Shown here: positions 23,035-36,345 of the stretch, one piece after another
Layout: each line of letters begins with the position of its first letter
How positions within the stretch are numbered: position 1 is the first letter of the stretch
NCBI GenBank assembly: GCA_028023455.1
Contig: JAQFVV010012396.1
Coordinates: forward strand, 10,270,085 to 10,334,084
Length of the DNA: 64,000 nucleotides
From: Epiperipatus broadwayi
Taxonomy: Eukaryota > Onychophora > Udeonychophora > Euonychophora > Peripatidae
Reading direction: 5' to 3'
Notes under the pieces: model-generated
Seen by the model: only the letters and a program-made list of their open reading frames with translations
Told to the model about the DNA's origin: nothing
Database searches by the model: none
Position numbers and translations under genes: made by a program

Positions 23035-25910
23035 ACTTTTAAAACACACAAAAAATGTTACTTTGAAAATCTTGTATATAAGTTCTTTTTCAGATTACTC
23101 TTAATCGTAAACATGTTTGACAGTTTGGCTAGAAAGTTCTTTTGTTTCTAACTTTTGTCCTCTAACTTTATAAAACTTTCTCAAATTTATTTTCATCCAG
23201 TAATTGCTTTAATTGCATTCAGAATGATCTATTTTTAATCACAACAGCTGATATTAAATATTTCCTTATAGGTAATAAGTAAAAATAGTTGTTCTTTAAC
23301 TGTAAAATTAATTATTGAGATATGTTATTATCAATATATTGTACCAGTCGAAAAAGCTATCACCTAAACTGCAAGTCGGATCCAAACTCAGGTGGTTCAA
23401 ACTGAATTTAGACCCAACTCACAAGCTCAGATTAGTAGAAATCTAAATCGACAGCACAGGGCTATGCGCCAAGAAACTAGCTCAACGGTTGATGAGGATT
23501 AGAGATCCCTGAACTGACACTAATATCGAATCGTAAATTGACTAAGATAATTTTAAATCGAATCATATATATATGTTCAGGTTGCCAACACAGACAGCGG
23601 GCATTAACATTTAAAATAATTATTGAATAAAAGAATTAAGAACTAAGAAACCAAGTGTGTTTAGAAAATATTTAATAATAATAGTTTGTTTTGTTTGAAT
23701 TTTAAATAATGATTATATTAATCACCTCTAGCCTTTAACATAGTTTATAATTATAAGAGTGGCGGTCTTTATTATATGCCAATGAGTATTACGCAATATT
23801 TGAAAGTTTATATGTCTATGCCCCCAACAAGAAAATAAAGGCAGATAAAGGTATCAGTGGTGACGGAAATTATTATTCTAATTTTATTACGACAGAATGT
23901 GAGATTTATTTTCACATTCGTAAATCCATTCATGAAGAGCAAGATACGTATTTTAGGGCATAACTTTAATCTTTATTAGAAAACTTATTTACTTTGAGAT
24001 AACTGAGAATTTGTTCGACTTTAATTGAAATCACTTCATTACAAATTACGAGCATCAGAACAGGCTTTACTGGAACAGAGAGGTAACGGTGCTGACAAAT
24101 TATGAGCTACAAAGTAAACATGAAAGATAATCGCTGGTCGGTAGTTTAAGTATTATGGCGGCTTGTATTTCACAAATCTTACTGCCCTTTAAGATGTGGA
24201 ACATGGGAAAAGCCAGGCTGAGTCGTAATTACAAAATTTTGGTGTTCCGAATATAATATAAGCAGGGGAGGAAGTACTTTCTTCCTCTATAATTAAAATA
24301 TCAGAAATATCACAACTGACAAACCTGCAAAACGAACGATAGCCCTACGCCAGTAACGTTGGAAGATGATGACTTGATAGTCACTGTTTGAAAAATAAAA
24401 CCAAATTTATTATCGAATGCTCTACATGATGTCTTGATCAAATGAATTAAAGTCAAATGAGCTTTTAACTAACATTATTTTAAAGCATTTATCAAATTAT
24501 ATTTGTTATGCCCCAAACCTCGTGCCCCTCCTGAATCTTAATAGAAAATAATAGAAAGTTGAATTAGAGTATACTTAGTTGATTCCTTTATCGACCCTTT
24601 TTGCAAAAACATTTTAGATTATACGTGAATAAATAAATATTGGTGAATATGAGAAAAAATAGCTGGGGCATAGATTAGAAACAGAGCTACTAATCTGTTA
24701 TTAGCCATTTATAAAAATAACAAACATTTAATAATTTCTTTTGACTCGATGATTAATAGAACTGTATAAACCTAGTTCTAATGGGTGACAATTACTATCA
24801 AAATTAATATTATATTATTTGCACAAAACAAATGGGACAAAGGAGCTCATCGAGTCGAAAGATTATTGGCATATAATTAAAAATAAATGACATTAATAAA
24901 TCACACAATATATATATATAGTATAGTAAATGAACCACCATCGTAAGAAAGGAGAATTAAATCTAAGGACTAGAGATTTAGAATTATGACAAAATTTAAA
25001 ATAGCATAAATAAAAGTAAGTTTACACAGAGATTATTACATTAAAGAATGAAAAGAGCTCTTAAAGGGAGTGTAAAGTAAAGTTTGGAAACTGGCCAGAA
25101 AGTTTAAGGTTCATTATGGAAATATATTACACATTTCTTCTGGGACTGGTTCCTTAGTTTACACGTCCGGGTTGGTAAAACGTAGGCACGCATTTAGTTG
25201 ATTACTTGAACAGCATTTTATTTGATTTTGGCAGCATGATTTGTCTGGAAAGAATTTAGCAGCTTCATCGAAGATTTTCAGGGGACCTCAGGAACAGGAA
25301 CAGTAGCCAGATTCCTGATGTTTTAGCCCTTCACCATGATCGAAACAATATTTAAATTTATGATTTTTAAACGCATAGAGTTTACTGGCACTTCTCTACA
25401 ACAAAGATGGCTTCTCTTCCAAACTTTTCAGAGCTATATATACTGTCCTCTCATGCCTTCAGGCTAGCGCTTCTTTCATTATCAATGTTACAAAATTTAC
25501 TAGTTGTTTTTAGATACATTCCTTCGATAAGGCTTTCAAACTCATTAACTTGAATTCATTTTCTAATTAGAAAATGAATTCTTAAAATCAGAAAATGATT
25601 TTAATTAGGAAATCCTTACATTTTAAATACTTATCTTTTTTTCTAATTAATAAAACTTTACCTATTGTTTTTGGAAAGGGAAAATCTGAAAGCTCATCGA
25701 AAGAATGTAGCTTTTAATCAATAAAATTTTAACAAATTATTTAAAAATAAAATCAAACATTCCCAGCGCAATGAAACTTTCGAACAATTATATATATTTA
25801 AATATTTACAAATATATACACACAATCCATGCAGTTATAATATATATAAATTCATGAATAATTCTATCATGAATTTATTAATAGAATTGATCAATTTAAA
25901 CCTGAAACGA
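23035..25910. other. Non-coding stretch of higher GC content
   Basis: Much of 23340-25500 is visibly less A/T-rich than its surroundings and contains several C/G-rich words (GCCCCAAACCTCGTGCCCC near 24512; TATATATACTGTCCTCTCAT near 25435). I found no frame, terminal repeats or RNA fold that would name it. An eroded LTR-type element or host regulatory sequence are both possible. A perfect 30-bp palindrome sits at about 25553-25582 (GAATTCATTTTCTAA and its complement). Confidence 0.35.
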
Positions 25911-26394
25911 ATTGATTTTAACACACATTTATGAAATAAGTTTTTCTTTATGGAAATTAGCATGGATTGAATGTATAAAGCCCCATTGCATCGGAAATTT
26001 AAGGTTAGTACTAGGATTTGAAGTGGGCTTATGGCTAGATGTCATGAAGCTAGGATCGAACTCAGATCCGACTGCTTCAATATATATATATATATATTAC
26101 TCATAAGCGAATTTCTTCTCTCAGTGCTTAATATCTTCATTGTTAAATGAATATCTACTTGGACAATCTTTATATGACTGGTAGCAATTATATGTTTGTG
26201 CTTCTTTGCATGTAGTTGAAACAGCATATGTGTAAAACAGCACAATAGGTTCTGAGTAAGCAGGCTAGTACTGGAATCCCTCAATAGACTGGCCTATCAT
26301 AATTATGTCCATGATAGAGTAGTAAACTGACATTGATATTTTCAGAATAGCTACATATCAATGAAATGTTGGCAGTCAGTCAAATCCATTCAGT

Positions 26395-26505
26395 TCCTAT
26401 AGTTTGGAGTTCAGGTAGGCAAGCAGTCTAGTACACCACATGGCTATGAACCACAAAAAAGCCATCACTTCCATGTGGGTTCAAATTTGACCAATGTGAA
26501 ATTAG
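26395..26505 (+). repeat. Possible tRNA-like SINE relic
   Basis: GGCAAGCAGTCTAGTACACC resembles an A-box region, and GTGGGTTCAAATTTGACC about 65 bp downstream resembles a B box (GGTTCAAATC). No target duplication is clear. This is weak but consistent with similar relics in the window. Confidence 0.35.
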
Positions 26506-29500
26506 CAGTAACTAACTTGTATTGCATTGTCTTTATAACTTAATTATGTAATCTTTTTTTATATAGTTTATAGTGAAATTTGAAAATAAGATAACTATTT
26601 TTTTTTATCTCTATAAAAAAAAAAAACATGTTAAATAAGGTTTTTCAATTTACATTAATCAAAAATAGTTTAATTAAGAAAAAGTTTCTGACTTAATTCA
26701 ATTAAAAATATATAAGAGAATCTTATAATTACTGTCTATTATAAAATGGAAACAAGCTTGTTTTAGATTTTTTTTTAATTATCAAAATCAGAATTAAATA
26801 AAACATTAAATCGATCAGTTTTTTTTTGTTTGATTTAAAATACAATAATTTAAAATAATTTTTAAGTATTAAAATTATTATTCACTTATTAATCTGTTAT
26901 TCCAGTGTATATATTTTAAATAATTTTGTTTGTACTCATTTCTACTTTTCCTTTCAAAACTATATATATATGCACGTGCAATATGTTGTTATGTCCATGT
27001 TCCATACCAGCTTCAGATTTATTTATTTTCTACATGCACATCTTTATTGTTTCAGAAAATTTATTTTTGAATTGCCTTTTTTTTGTCTCTACTATCTGTG
27101 AAATATTTTTAATGGATTATCTGTTATCATTTATTAAAACATCTCCAAATTCTTATAATAGTTTAATAAATTCTAATCCAACCATTATTACTATCTATAT
27201 TATACCTAGTGAAATTTGAAATCAATTTTAATATATGGTGAAGTGTTAGTCATAAATGTTTTTTTCTTGTTTGATTTTAATAGTGAATACATTATCCTGG
27301 GGAGAATTGGAATATTTGCTATGACAACATATAATATTGAAAAAAAAAAAGGTTTATTATTATTAATTCTAGTATAAAAAATTATGAATTGATTTTATTC
27401 ATTTTAAAAATGAAGGTAAATAATAAAGTTTATAGTCTTGATAGAATTATTAATTTTTCTTTATTATGTATATTTTCATTACTGCATTCACAATAGTAGG
27501 TTACAAATAATATACCTAAATTTTTATTGTCTCAAATATGTTTGTTATTTTATTTGTATAATATGGTCTTGGAAAATATATGTAAAAGCATGTTTCCATT
27601 GTAGTATAAAAGAATGTAATCTAAATTGTTTAGTTTATGTTAAAGTGAAAGAATACTATTGGTATTTTAAATTCAGTGTTGTATATTATATGTGTAATAA
27701 ATTATAAAATATTTATTTTTATTTGTTATTATTATTGTGTAATAAGATTTGTATTTATGGGATGATAGATGAAATTGATCAAAGAGTTGATGTGGGGTGT
27801 TGCTATAGTTTCTCTGATGTCAATTAAAAAAAAATTATAAATAGGACTAAACAGTGTAAACTCGCTCTCTTGTTTCTCGAACCTAAGTTCCTTCATGTAA
27901 TTTTTTATTTATTTATTTTTTAAAGCGAATAATTATCAACTGAATAGAATGATGAGGTAGAAGCAATAGTATTTGTCCATTAACTGGACAGATTTATCAG
28001 GAATTTATAAGTGGTGACAATTTGTCGAAGAATGAAAATAATTCATAGCATTTTAAAAAACTATTGAAATATTTCTTTGCTTTAAAAATGAATATTTTTT
28101 ACTTTTTAAAAATGAGATGTAAATTCTAACAATACAAAATATACACAAAGAATTATGTTCACCTGCTGATATAATTTTATGAGATCAATGAATTATTTAT
28201 ATGCAAGATATAAATGGACTCAATTTCCAATGCATCTTCATGGATGAAATTAGCATCTATTCACTTATAAGATTTTATGAATCAGATACCTGTTGAAGAG
28301 AGGATATCTATAATACATCATTATGTATATAAACCAGTGTCTACACCTAGAACATCATATTAAACAAATATCTGATAGATAAGAGAATAATATGGATATT
28401 TAGAAAAGATCTGAACCAATAAAATGTGCTTAAAATCTAATAGCTTTTTGTGATCTTTCTATTTTTCTAGCATAACAAAATATCAGATTGTGGTTCAAGA
28501 AATAGATATTACAACTATGGCATTATTTTGAAAATGTTGCATTTGAGGGCAATGAATCAGGTCATTTGCTAATATATTATTATTTTGGTATATATAACTG
28601 TATAGTGTTTATTGATATAAACAATAGTACAGTTTAAGTTAAATAGAGATTTATTTAAATACTTAAAATATAAAAGTTATGTTTTTCTAAATTCAAATTT
28701 ATATTTTGTAGCTTAGTAATTTTAATTTAAAAATATTTATCTTCTTAATTTAGCAAATAATTTCAAGTATTTATTTTATTTTCTTCTTGAAATAATGAGA
28801 AGGAATAGATTCATCTTTAGTATATTTTTATTTTAATTAACTATTTTTATTTTTATATAAAGATAAAAAAATGTTCTTAAATCTTATGTTTTGAAAGGTG
28901 TATCTGTATTTTAACATTTGTGATACATAAATATATATTCTAGATTTGACATTTATTGTGTGAAGTTCAATATACAATCACCTATTTAATTTAAAATCAA
29001 TTTCAATTGAGAACCTATTACATAAGACATACTTGGATCATATGTATATATTTTTAAATGTTTATGGTTTATTTCCCATATATATTTATTATTTAATTTT
29101 TAACTGTTTGTTAATAAATTTTGAATTTAAAATAAGTAAATTGGCTTAGTAGTTGTTCAATTTTACAATGCAAATTCATTGGTTAATGATACTTGGATAA
29201 AACACTATCCACAAATGGACTATTAGAAGTATAATTCATTAGAAGTAGTTAAAATTAGTTCAGAAATCAAATCATAAAACAAATAAGAAAGTACAAATAT
29301 ATATCATTTTCTTTGTATTGAATTTAATGTTTATTATCTGACCAGGTATAGATTTTTATATAGCAGTAAATTAATTGATTTGATCTTCTTAAATATTTAA
29401 TAAGTAATTAAAAACTTATTGTAATTATTTTGTTATAAAAAGTAAGTTATATTAAGATAGAAATTATATATTAATTGATCTGATGATTGACAAGGTTACA

Positions 29501-29640
29501 AATATGATAATTACTGAAGATGAGTAAAGATAATTGCAATTAGATGTTCACATATTTTATTTTAAATCATTATTTATTAAAGTAAATATCATAAGTCAAT
29601 GTACAGTCATAAAAATCATAATCTTATTCAGTTATAAAGC
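26506..29640. other. AT-rich non-coding stretch
   Basis: No supported gene; the 97- and 89-codon openings near 26926 and 27438 are low-complexity I/L/F/Y strings without a domain. Confidence 0.45.
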
Positions 29641-30810
29641 TGGTAATAATAATATATTTTATTCTGTTACAAATTATAGTGATTTGCTTTAATTATATTT
29701 AAAGTTCAATGATGTGAACCATAAATTCAATTTAGATATTAAATTTTAATATTTGATTATAATAAATATCAATCTTTCATATGTTTTGATAATTATAGCC
29801 TAAAGTTTTAACAATTTAGCATTATTAATCTAAAGAGTAATTTGGATCTGAGTTGTAAATAGTATTTGAGTAAGCATCAAATAAGAATCATTTATTTTAT
29901 ATATTGATGTGACTGGTTATTATAAAATTTAATGTTATCTAATGGGAAGATTTTATTTTATAGCATTTTAAGTTAGTGAAAGTGGAAAGATAGGTTAGGT
30001 TAGTTGATTTTGTATTATTATTAAGTATTTAATTTTATTATAATTAACTTAATTAATAAGAGTATATTGATATTAGTGGAATAGTATGGCTGAATTAGCA
30101 GTACTTTTATTTTATTTAGTTGTAATTGGAAATCAATTATTGGGTTATCTATTTGTTTAGATATCATTAATATTTTAGATACATAGGGCATATTAAAATT
30201 ATCTCATTCTTCCATGAATTCTTTTGTTTAAATGTTTATTTTTTAATATAAGTTTGTATTATTATAAAAAGTGTTTTGACTCATAAGGAATATTAAAGTT
30301 TATCTGTCTAATTCTTTGTCATTATGTTCATTCTATTATAAATGGTTTATATAATAGGCATAGATTGGTGTTTATAAGATAATGATGTTTGGTTTTATTG
30401 CTTTATCTTTAACCTATTGCAAATAATACTCATATTTTAGGATAGTTTGAAATAATGATCTGTCCATTCTAAATACTGTCTGAAGCTATGAGTTTACAAC
30501 AAAGATTATTATCATTGTTTTGTTGACCTAAGTGTTAGATTGTTACTCATGGATTAATATTAACTTTAGTTTATTATTTTCATTCTGTTAGAAATGATGT
30601 TATAATTCATTAAATTATGATTGTTCTTCCTTGGTTCATTTTTTTAAAATTCTGTTACAAGTAGTGATCAATAATTAGGCTATGTCTAAGGATACAGTAT
30701 AACCCACATTTGTATTTTGTTACAAATGGCTCCCAAATCTGTAGGCATTAAAAGAATAGCATACCCTCATTTTTATTCTGTTACAATATATAGATTTTGT
30801 CTTAATTCAC
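29641..30810 (+). repeat. Irregular recurrence of a TTCTGTTACAAATG-like core
   Basis: The core appears near 29661, 30333, 30408, 30583, 30643, 30713 and 30772 as variants of ATTCTGTTACAAATGG, spaced roughly 60-180 bp in the second half. Two more lie near 45858 and 45921. This may be the remains of a degenerate tandem repeat; the spacing is uneven and intervening sequence is poorly conserved. Confidence 0.35.
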
Positions 30811-32259
30811 ATCTTTTATCTTACTGATTATTAATTTTGAAATATATATTTTTTGATAGTAAAATGTACTTAAACTTTCATCTTACTTCATTATAGTGCT
30901 TCAATGTTCATTTTGTTTTTAATTTTTTTCAAAAAAGAAATAATGTGTTTCTCTCTCTGTATGTGTTCCCTCTCCTTTCTGACTCCATATCAAAATGTAT
31001 TGCCTGAATTTTTTTTTCTATATGTTATTTAATTATTGCATTAAAATTACTCTTGATAGATTTTAGAATATTGTTTGATCTCTTCAAAAACATTTGTTGC
31101 ATTGATATAAAGTCCTCCAATTTTTCTTTAGAATGATAACTTAATAGTATATATATCTGCTTTCCATATCTTTCAGCAAGTCAATTTTTTATAAATAAAT
31201 TTTTAATATTTGTGAATTTGTAAGTTCATGTGATCTTTTCAAATCAATTTTATTATCTTAATAAGATCCATGAGGTACATCTTTAAATATCAGACACTAG
31301 ATGGATATATTACTTTATAGTCTAACTTCATTTTCTTTTTAAAATAAAATTAGAAAATTGCATTACTACTTAATGTTATAAAACTAATTCTGGTCAAAAT
31401 AAGATCGTGTGATAAGAGTTCAATGTCTTGGTAAAATAGAGCCATATGTAGTTTAGTGTAATGATAGAATAGTAGACTTAATGCTTGTTAGTAGAATAAA
31501 GAATAAAAAAACAAACTCACTGCTGATCAATTGAAAGAAACGTTTGTGCTCAACTTCTCAATTACGTACTTGAAGAAATATATATTATGTTAAGTCATAA
31601 TTTTTGAAAATATCAATTTCTTGAATAATATTGTTGATAATATTTGGTAATGTTTGTTGAATACTCTTTTTAAAACTTTATAATTTAAATGATTATTTAT
31701 GAAGATTTAATATATTTATTAAACTGCACTATAATTTTTTTTCCCCGAATAGATTGCTGGGGGAAAAAATAGATAAAATATTAATTGTCATTAAGTTAGA
31801 GATTAAACAGAACTTTGGAAAAGTTTCCAAAATTCCAATGATTTAGAAACTGATAGCCATTTAAATAAAAATAACTGATTAGGGCATTTTAGGTCAACTT
31901 TAAAATATAATCAACACTTGAGCCATCAATACCAATATTTAAAGAATTCATTTGCTGCTAAAACAGCTTTTCTAAAAGAGGATTTGGTCTCATTTATGTT
32001 AATAAGAGGATAGAATAAAAATTCAAAGGCTCAATCTCCCGATATTAAAAAAATAGATTGTTATATTTATCAATGTTAAGAAGGTGATTGTAAATATCTA
32101 AATGCAATGTATATTTGGGGAAAATTTTATAGGGTTCCAACACACTTTTAAAAAAAAATCTATGGTCAAACAAAAAAGGGTTACTATATTGTTATCCCCC
32201 TCCCCTATTTTTTTAGTGTATTACAATAATATTTTGCGTTAAAGATTTAAAAATGTTTA
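30811..32259. other. AT-rich non-coding stretch
   Basis: No supported gene or named repeat. Confidence 0.45.
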
Positions 32260-33960
32260 ATATATTTCTGTCAAGTTATATTGACTTTTGGCCATCATAC
32301 GAATAGTATTGCTCCAAAGTGATCAATTATCTATTTGGTTTTTCAAGCTGTTCAAAAGTACATTTTTCCAGTCATCTCATCAATCTTTCTGAACATTACA
32401 ATCTTTTCTGATGAATTAAATAGTTTCAGATGTGACCAAAATAGAATAATTTTAGTCAAAATATAAGTCTAATCTCATCAAATATCTGTCTGCTTATTTT
32501 TCTTGCTATCTATATCTATTCAAAAATTTTTTTATAAGCATCAACAGATTAAAATCATTTTACTACTTTCAGGATTGTTTTTCTTCAGTTTTTCACCATT
32601 AGGAAATCACAATAGATACCATAACTTGAACACTTCTGAATTTTATTTTTATAGTCAGATTGTCCATGACAACTTTTTCTAGAGTTAATTTATGACAATC
32701 TTTTATATTGTTTGTTATTGAGAATCCAAAAAAAAAATAAAAACAGATAACCCCTAATGTGACATTAACTACTTTGCAGTCAATTGACAGTTCCATCATT
32801 GTGATCTTAATCTTTCTATTTATTTATGATACCACATTTTCATTCTGTTTTTAGTTTTTTTAAAATGAGAATCTCTATTTACAGCTATAACTGTGATATC
32901 ATTAACATGTCAGAAGTTGCTGATATTTATTTTACCAATCCTGATAGCATATGTTTCCATCCAATTTGACTTTCCTCATTGTATATTCAGTACATAAGTT
33001 GAATAGGTTATATGACAACAGCTTATTTTAAGTATAGTTTCTATTCTCTTATAGTGATTTTCTTTAGAACATTGAAATATTCTCATGCATCTATATTAGA
33101 AAAAATATTTTTAAAATGGGCATTTAATTAAAAGTCTTGTTATAATCAATAAACATAATTAAATGTCATTATTGTATTTTTTGACTTTTTAAATTATTCA
33201 ACATCCTTTAAAATAATGTCTCTTTTTTGAGATCTGATAGTTCTTATTCAATTGACACTGTTCAATTTACAGAATAAGATTATTTTTATGTGGTATAAGA
33301 TGTAGTATCAAAATTTCTTTTTCTTGTTTAGAAATTTCCAATTATTATTATTTTTTCATCCTGTAACCATTCAATAGAATTCCAGACTTGCGGAGATGAT
33401 TTTGGCAATATTTTTATTTAATACTTCAATTTGCAATGTGATTAGTTCTAGTGATTATTTTTTGACAATAGTCTCATGGCTAACCTGATTTTAATTTTCA
33501 TTACTTTTGTGTCATAGCTCTTTACATAATCCTTCCATGTCTGTTGGTAATAGTCTATTGTCATTCTTCAGCAAAAATATTCATAGCTTAAAGTTTTTTG
33601 ATTTCATAAATTCCATGTCAAGTAGTTCTTGTTTTTTTTTTAAAGATCTGTATTCATTTTTCAATATTTTTGCAAATATTGTTATAATGTTACTTCATGT
33701 TTTTCCTAGATAGTCTGGAATTTTCTATTCAATTTCCTTAAAAGATGTTTATTATTTTTAATTATAACTTTTTTTCTTGATATTATTGTATCTTCTGACA
33801 CCCCTTTTGATTTCTTGTTTGTGTCATCTTATATAATTTGTGTTAGATTTCTCTTTAATTACTTCCTTAACTTTCACCCATAATTCATCTGGTTACAGTC
33901 ATTACAAAACCTCAAGTTGTTTTATGATTTATTTCTAAAAGTAATAGTTATAATATCTGG
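32260..33960 (-). pseudogene. Degenerate non-LTR retrotransposon: RT and C-terminal region
   Basis: Read on the minus strand with many stops and frameshifts, the landmarks of a LINE RT come in order. IMFIDYNKTFN near 33126-33155 equals the FIDYEKAFD catalytic block. NWMETYAIRIGKINISNF near 32930 is followed by HVNDITVIAV near 32880-32910, equivalent to the YADD box with Y, A and the first D changed. GFSITNN near 32730 corresponds to FLGS.IT. A terminal block near 32300 reads W-x3-IRMMAKSQYNLTEIY. The last block recalls the end of RTE/BovB-type ORFs (VAKSQ..L), so an RTE-like clade is my best guess. It is clearly older than the family at 1-1121. Confidence 0.7.
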
Positions 33961-34092
33961 GTATATCTAAAACAATGAATAAGATTATAGTTTTAAACTA
34001 TGTGAAACTTATACATAAATAATTTATAATACATTTACAGTGCATTTGTTAATAAGCATTTATTTTATATAGCGTATGTTTACAATTGTATA

Positions 34093-34156
34093 CATTCAAA
34101 TATCAGCCTTTTAAGCCAATTGTGCACAATTAGCTTAAAAGGATGATATTTGAATG
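34093..34156. repeat. 64-bp palindrome without spacer
   Basis: CATTCAAATATCAGCC...CAATTGTG is followed at once by its reverse complement CACAATTAGC...GATATTTGAATG, with 32-bp arms and two mismatches. It may be a minimal inverted-repeat element or a hairpin-forming locus. No RNA class is assignable from sequence alone. Confidence 0.7.
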
Positions 34157-34276
34157 CATTTGTTATTAAAACTGAAATACTGTATTATTGAGTGCCAAAA
34201 TTATAGTGAATTTTATTCCTGCAAAAGGTTCATGTGTATAAATAGGTATTTAACTACTTAAATGCGGTTGAAATTA

Positions 34277-34385
34277 GTCAAGCGTTGGTGGTTGAGTGGT
34301 CAGCACAGCTGCCTTACAAGCAGTTGTCCCAGGTTTGCAGGTTTACTTCCCAGCCGATGCTTTGACACATAAAAAAAAAATACCA
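34277..34385 (+). mobile_element. tRNA-derived SINE, copy 4
   Basis: It starts GTCAAGCGTTGGTGGTTGAG and has the anticodon-like loop CTTACAA, the B-box region (GGTTTACTTCCCAGCCGATGC) and a poly(A) tail of ten A at 34371-34380. TTGAAATTA occurs on both sides (about 34268-34276 and 34386-34394), consistent with a short target duplication. This is the only plus-strand copy. Confidence 0.8.
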
Positions 34386-34513
34386 TTGAAATTAAACATA
34401 TTGAATTTACAACAGCTTATTAGTTGATCTTGAATATTGCTCCCCAGTCCATAATATCTAACAATCTTTTCTTTTCTATCTTTGGCATTCCACTCATCAA
34501 TCATATATATAAC

Positions 34514-35070
34514 CACTAAACATCATGTGATTACCATTCTTTATGCTTACACAAGCTGTTTACACAAAGGTTGAACTCTCCATACAATAATGCCACTCAG
34601 TGCAAGCCAGCATAATCAATAGATGCAAGAAGATTTCTGCATAAAATCACCATCTACTGCCTACTAATCCAGTATCCCCAGATTAGTTTCTAGCTTGTGG
34701 CTTCCATCAATAAGGGGCTTTGGATTTGAGAGCACTACACCTAGATCTTATGCAACCCTCCAGCATCCATCTTTTAATTTATTAGCTAACTATAAAGCTT
34801 TGAGTCCAAAATGAAAACACAATAATGTTGATATTCTTTTACATATGAACTCAATTTAGTATCCATATTTATTGGTGTCTTTGGTTAGTTAATAATCACA
34901 ATCAGATAATAAGGTAAAAGGTGGCTGCTGGAAGGTTGCATTAGATCTTAAGATATAGGTGCAGTGCTATCAGATCCAAGGTTCTTCACTAATGAAAGCC
35001 ATAACATGCATCCACTGATTACTTTGGCTTGCACTGAGTGGTGCAACTGTATGAAGAGTTTAACCTCTGT
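34514..35070 (+). repeat. Head-tail family copy B, with long inverted arms
   Basis: The family head (AACCACTAAACATCATGTG) is followed by an inverted tail and arm (AACTCTCCATACAATAATGC to CACTACACCTAGATCTTATG, about 34577-34760). After roughly 160 bp of other sequence comes the same arm in forward orientation (about 34925-35066), ending GTATGAAGAGTTTAACCTC. The arms of roughly 140-190 bp differ by a deletion. Flanking repeats are not clear, although A/T-rich similarity exists at both edges. Confidence 0.65.
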
Positions 35071-36345
35071 TAAAAAATATATTTCCTGCAAGTTTCCTTT
35101 AGTTTCATATTATTTATTGAGATGATATTAAATGGTTGTCTATGAAAGTGAATTAATATTTGTTATCGGATCAATATGTTTCTCTCATGTAAAGTCTAAT
35201 TCCCTATCACCTATGCTCACTGACTCTTAAGGTAATAATACATAAGTAGTCCATTAACATTTTTCATCACATTATTTATTTACACCTTGCATATTCCAGA
35301 TTTCAAAGATGTTTTTTTTTTTCAGTTTTAAATGTTCTTTTTCTGATTAAGGTATTCGATAGCTAGGTTTCCAAATGGCTTTAATGTAGCTGTATCATTT
35401 AACATATTGGATACTTGTGACTGAAGGATTAAATAATATTAAAGGATTATTCTCTTTTGTCTTATTATTCATCATTTAACATAGGGATATTGCTGTCTGT
35501 TTTCTATCATTAACATTATCTCACATTGCTGTTTGCTAATATAGGTATTAACAATGAATTATTAAAAAGCAAAAACAAAACAAAATGAATAATGCAAGGC
35601 AAAATAAAAGATAAAAAAAAAGTAGCCCCTTTTTATAAAGATTTTTTAAAAAGAGAAGCTAAAACTTGATAAGTTTTGATTTAAGATAGGAATTATAATA
35701 ATATAAAAAAAAATTATATCTAGCTATAGCATGGTGAAATGAATCCATGATGAGAGATTTGTTTTAGCATTATAAAAGTAATCAAATATTTAATTAGATT
35801 ATTTTGTTTTAAAAGATGTTGATAAACTGTGGCCCAGCATCCATAGAATTCTAATACCTTCCCCAATTCCTTCAGTTAATAATAATTATATATTCATTTA
35901 TCAATTCCTACTAAATGTATAGCTGGGATACTCATAAGCCAATTACCTAAAAAATATTCCAAAGTTACTTGTAATCTAAAAAAAAGATTTAACTCATCTG
36001 AATTCAAACACCAGATCATAATTTTAGCCTCTGTGCAATGATAACTTTTTTTAGAGTAATTTATAAAGTAAAACAAAAAGTTGTGACCCAATTAGAGTAT
36101 CTCCATTGTCCTAAATCTGTAATATTTCATGAATATTTTATTTTTTACCATATCATGTTCCAGTTAATGTTATTTCTTTACTTGTTTTCTAAATAATTTA
36201 AAATAAATTATGAATAAATCTTATTATTTGAACTTTGATGCATATTAAAAGTTTATTTAGTGTTTATTATAATACAATATCAGATATGATTCCTATTATT
36301 CAAGATTAAAAACTTATGATAAATATTATTAGGTACTTAGATACA
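35071..36345. other. AT-rich non-coding stretch
   Basis: No supported gene or named repeat. Confidence 0.45.

Noticed and set aside
24507-24540. Start of an LTR (TGTTATGCCCC)
   Set aside because: No second copy, no matching CA end with a short duplication, and no primer-binding site found.
26926-27707. Two frames of 97 and 89 codons that look hydrophobic
   Set aside because: Low-complexity I/L/F/Y/C strings without homology that I recognise; no start context or neighbouring exon.
30001-30012. Telomere-like TTAGG words
   Set aside because: Only a single GTTAGGTTAGT-type occurrence; no array.
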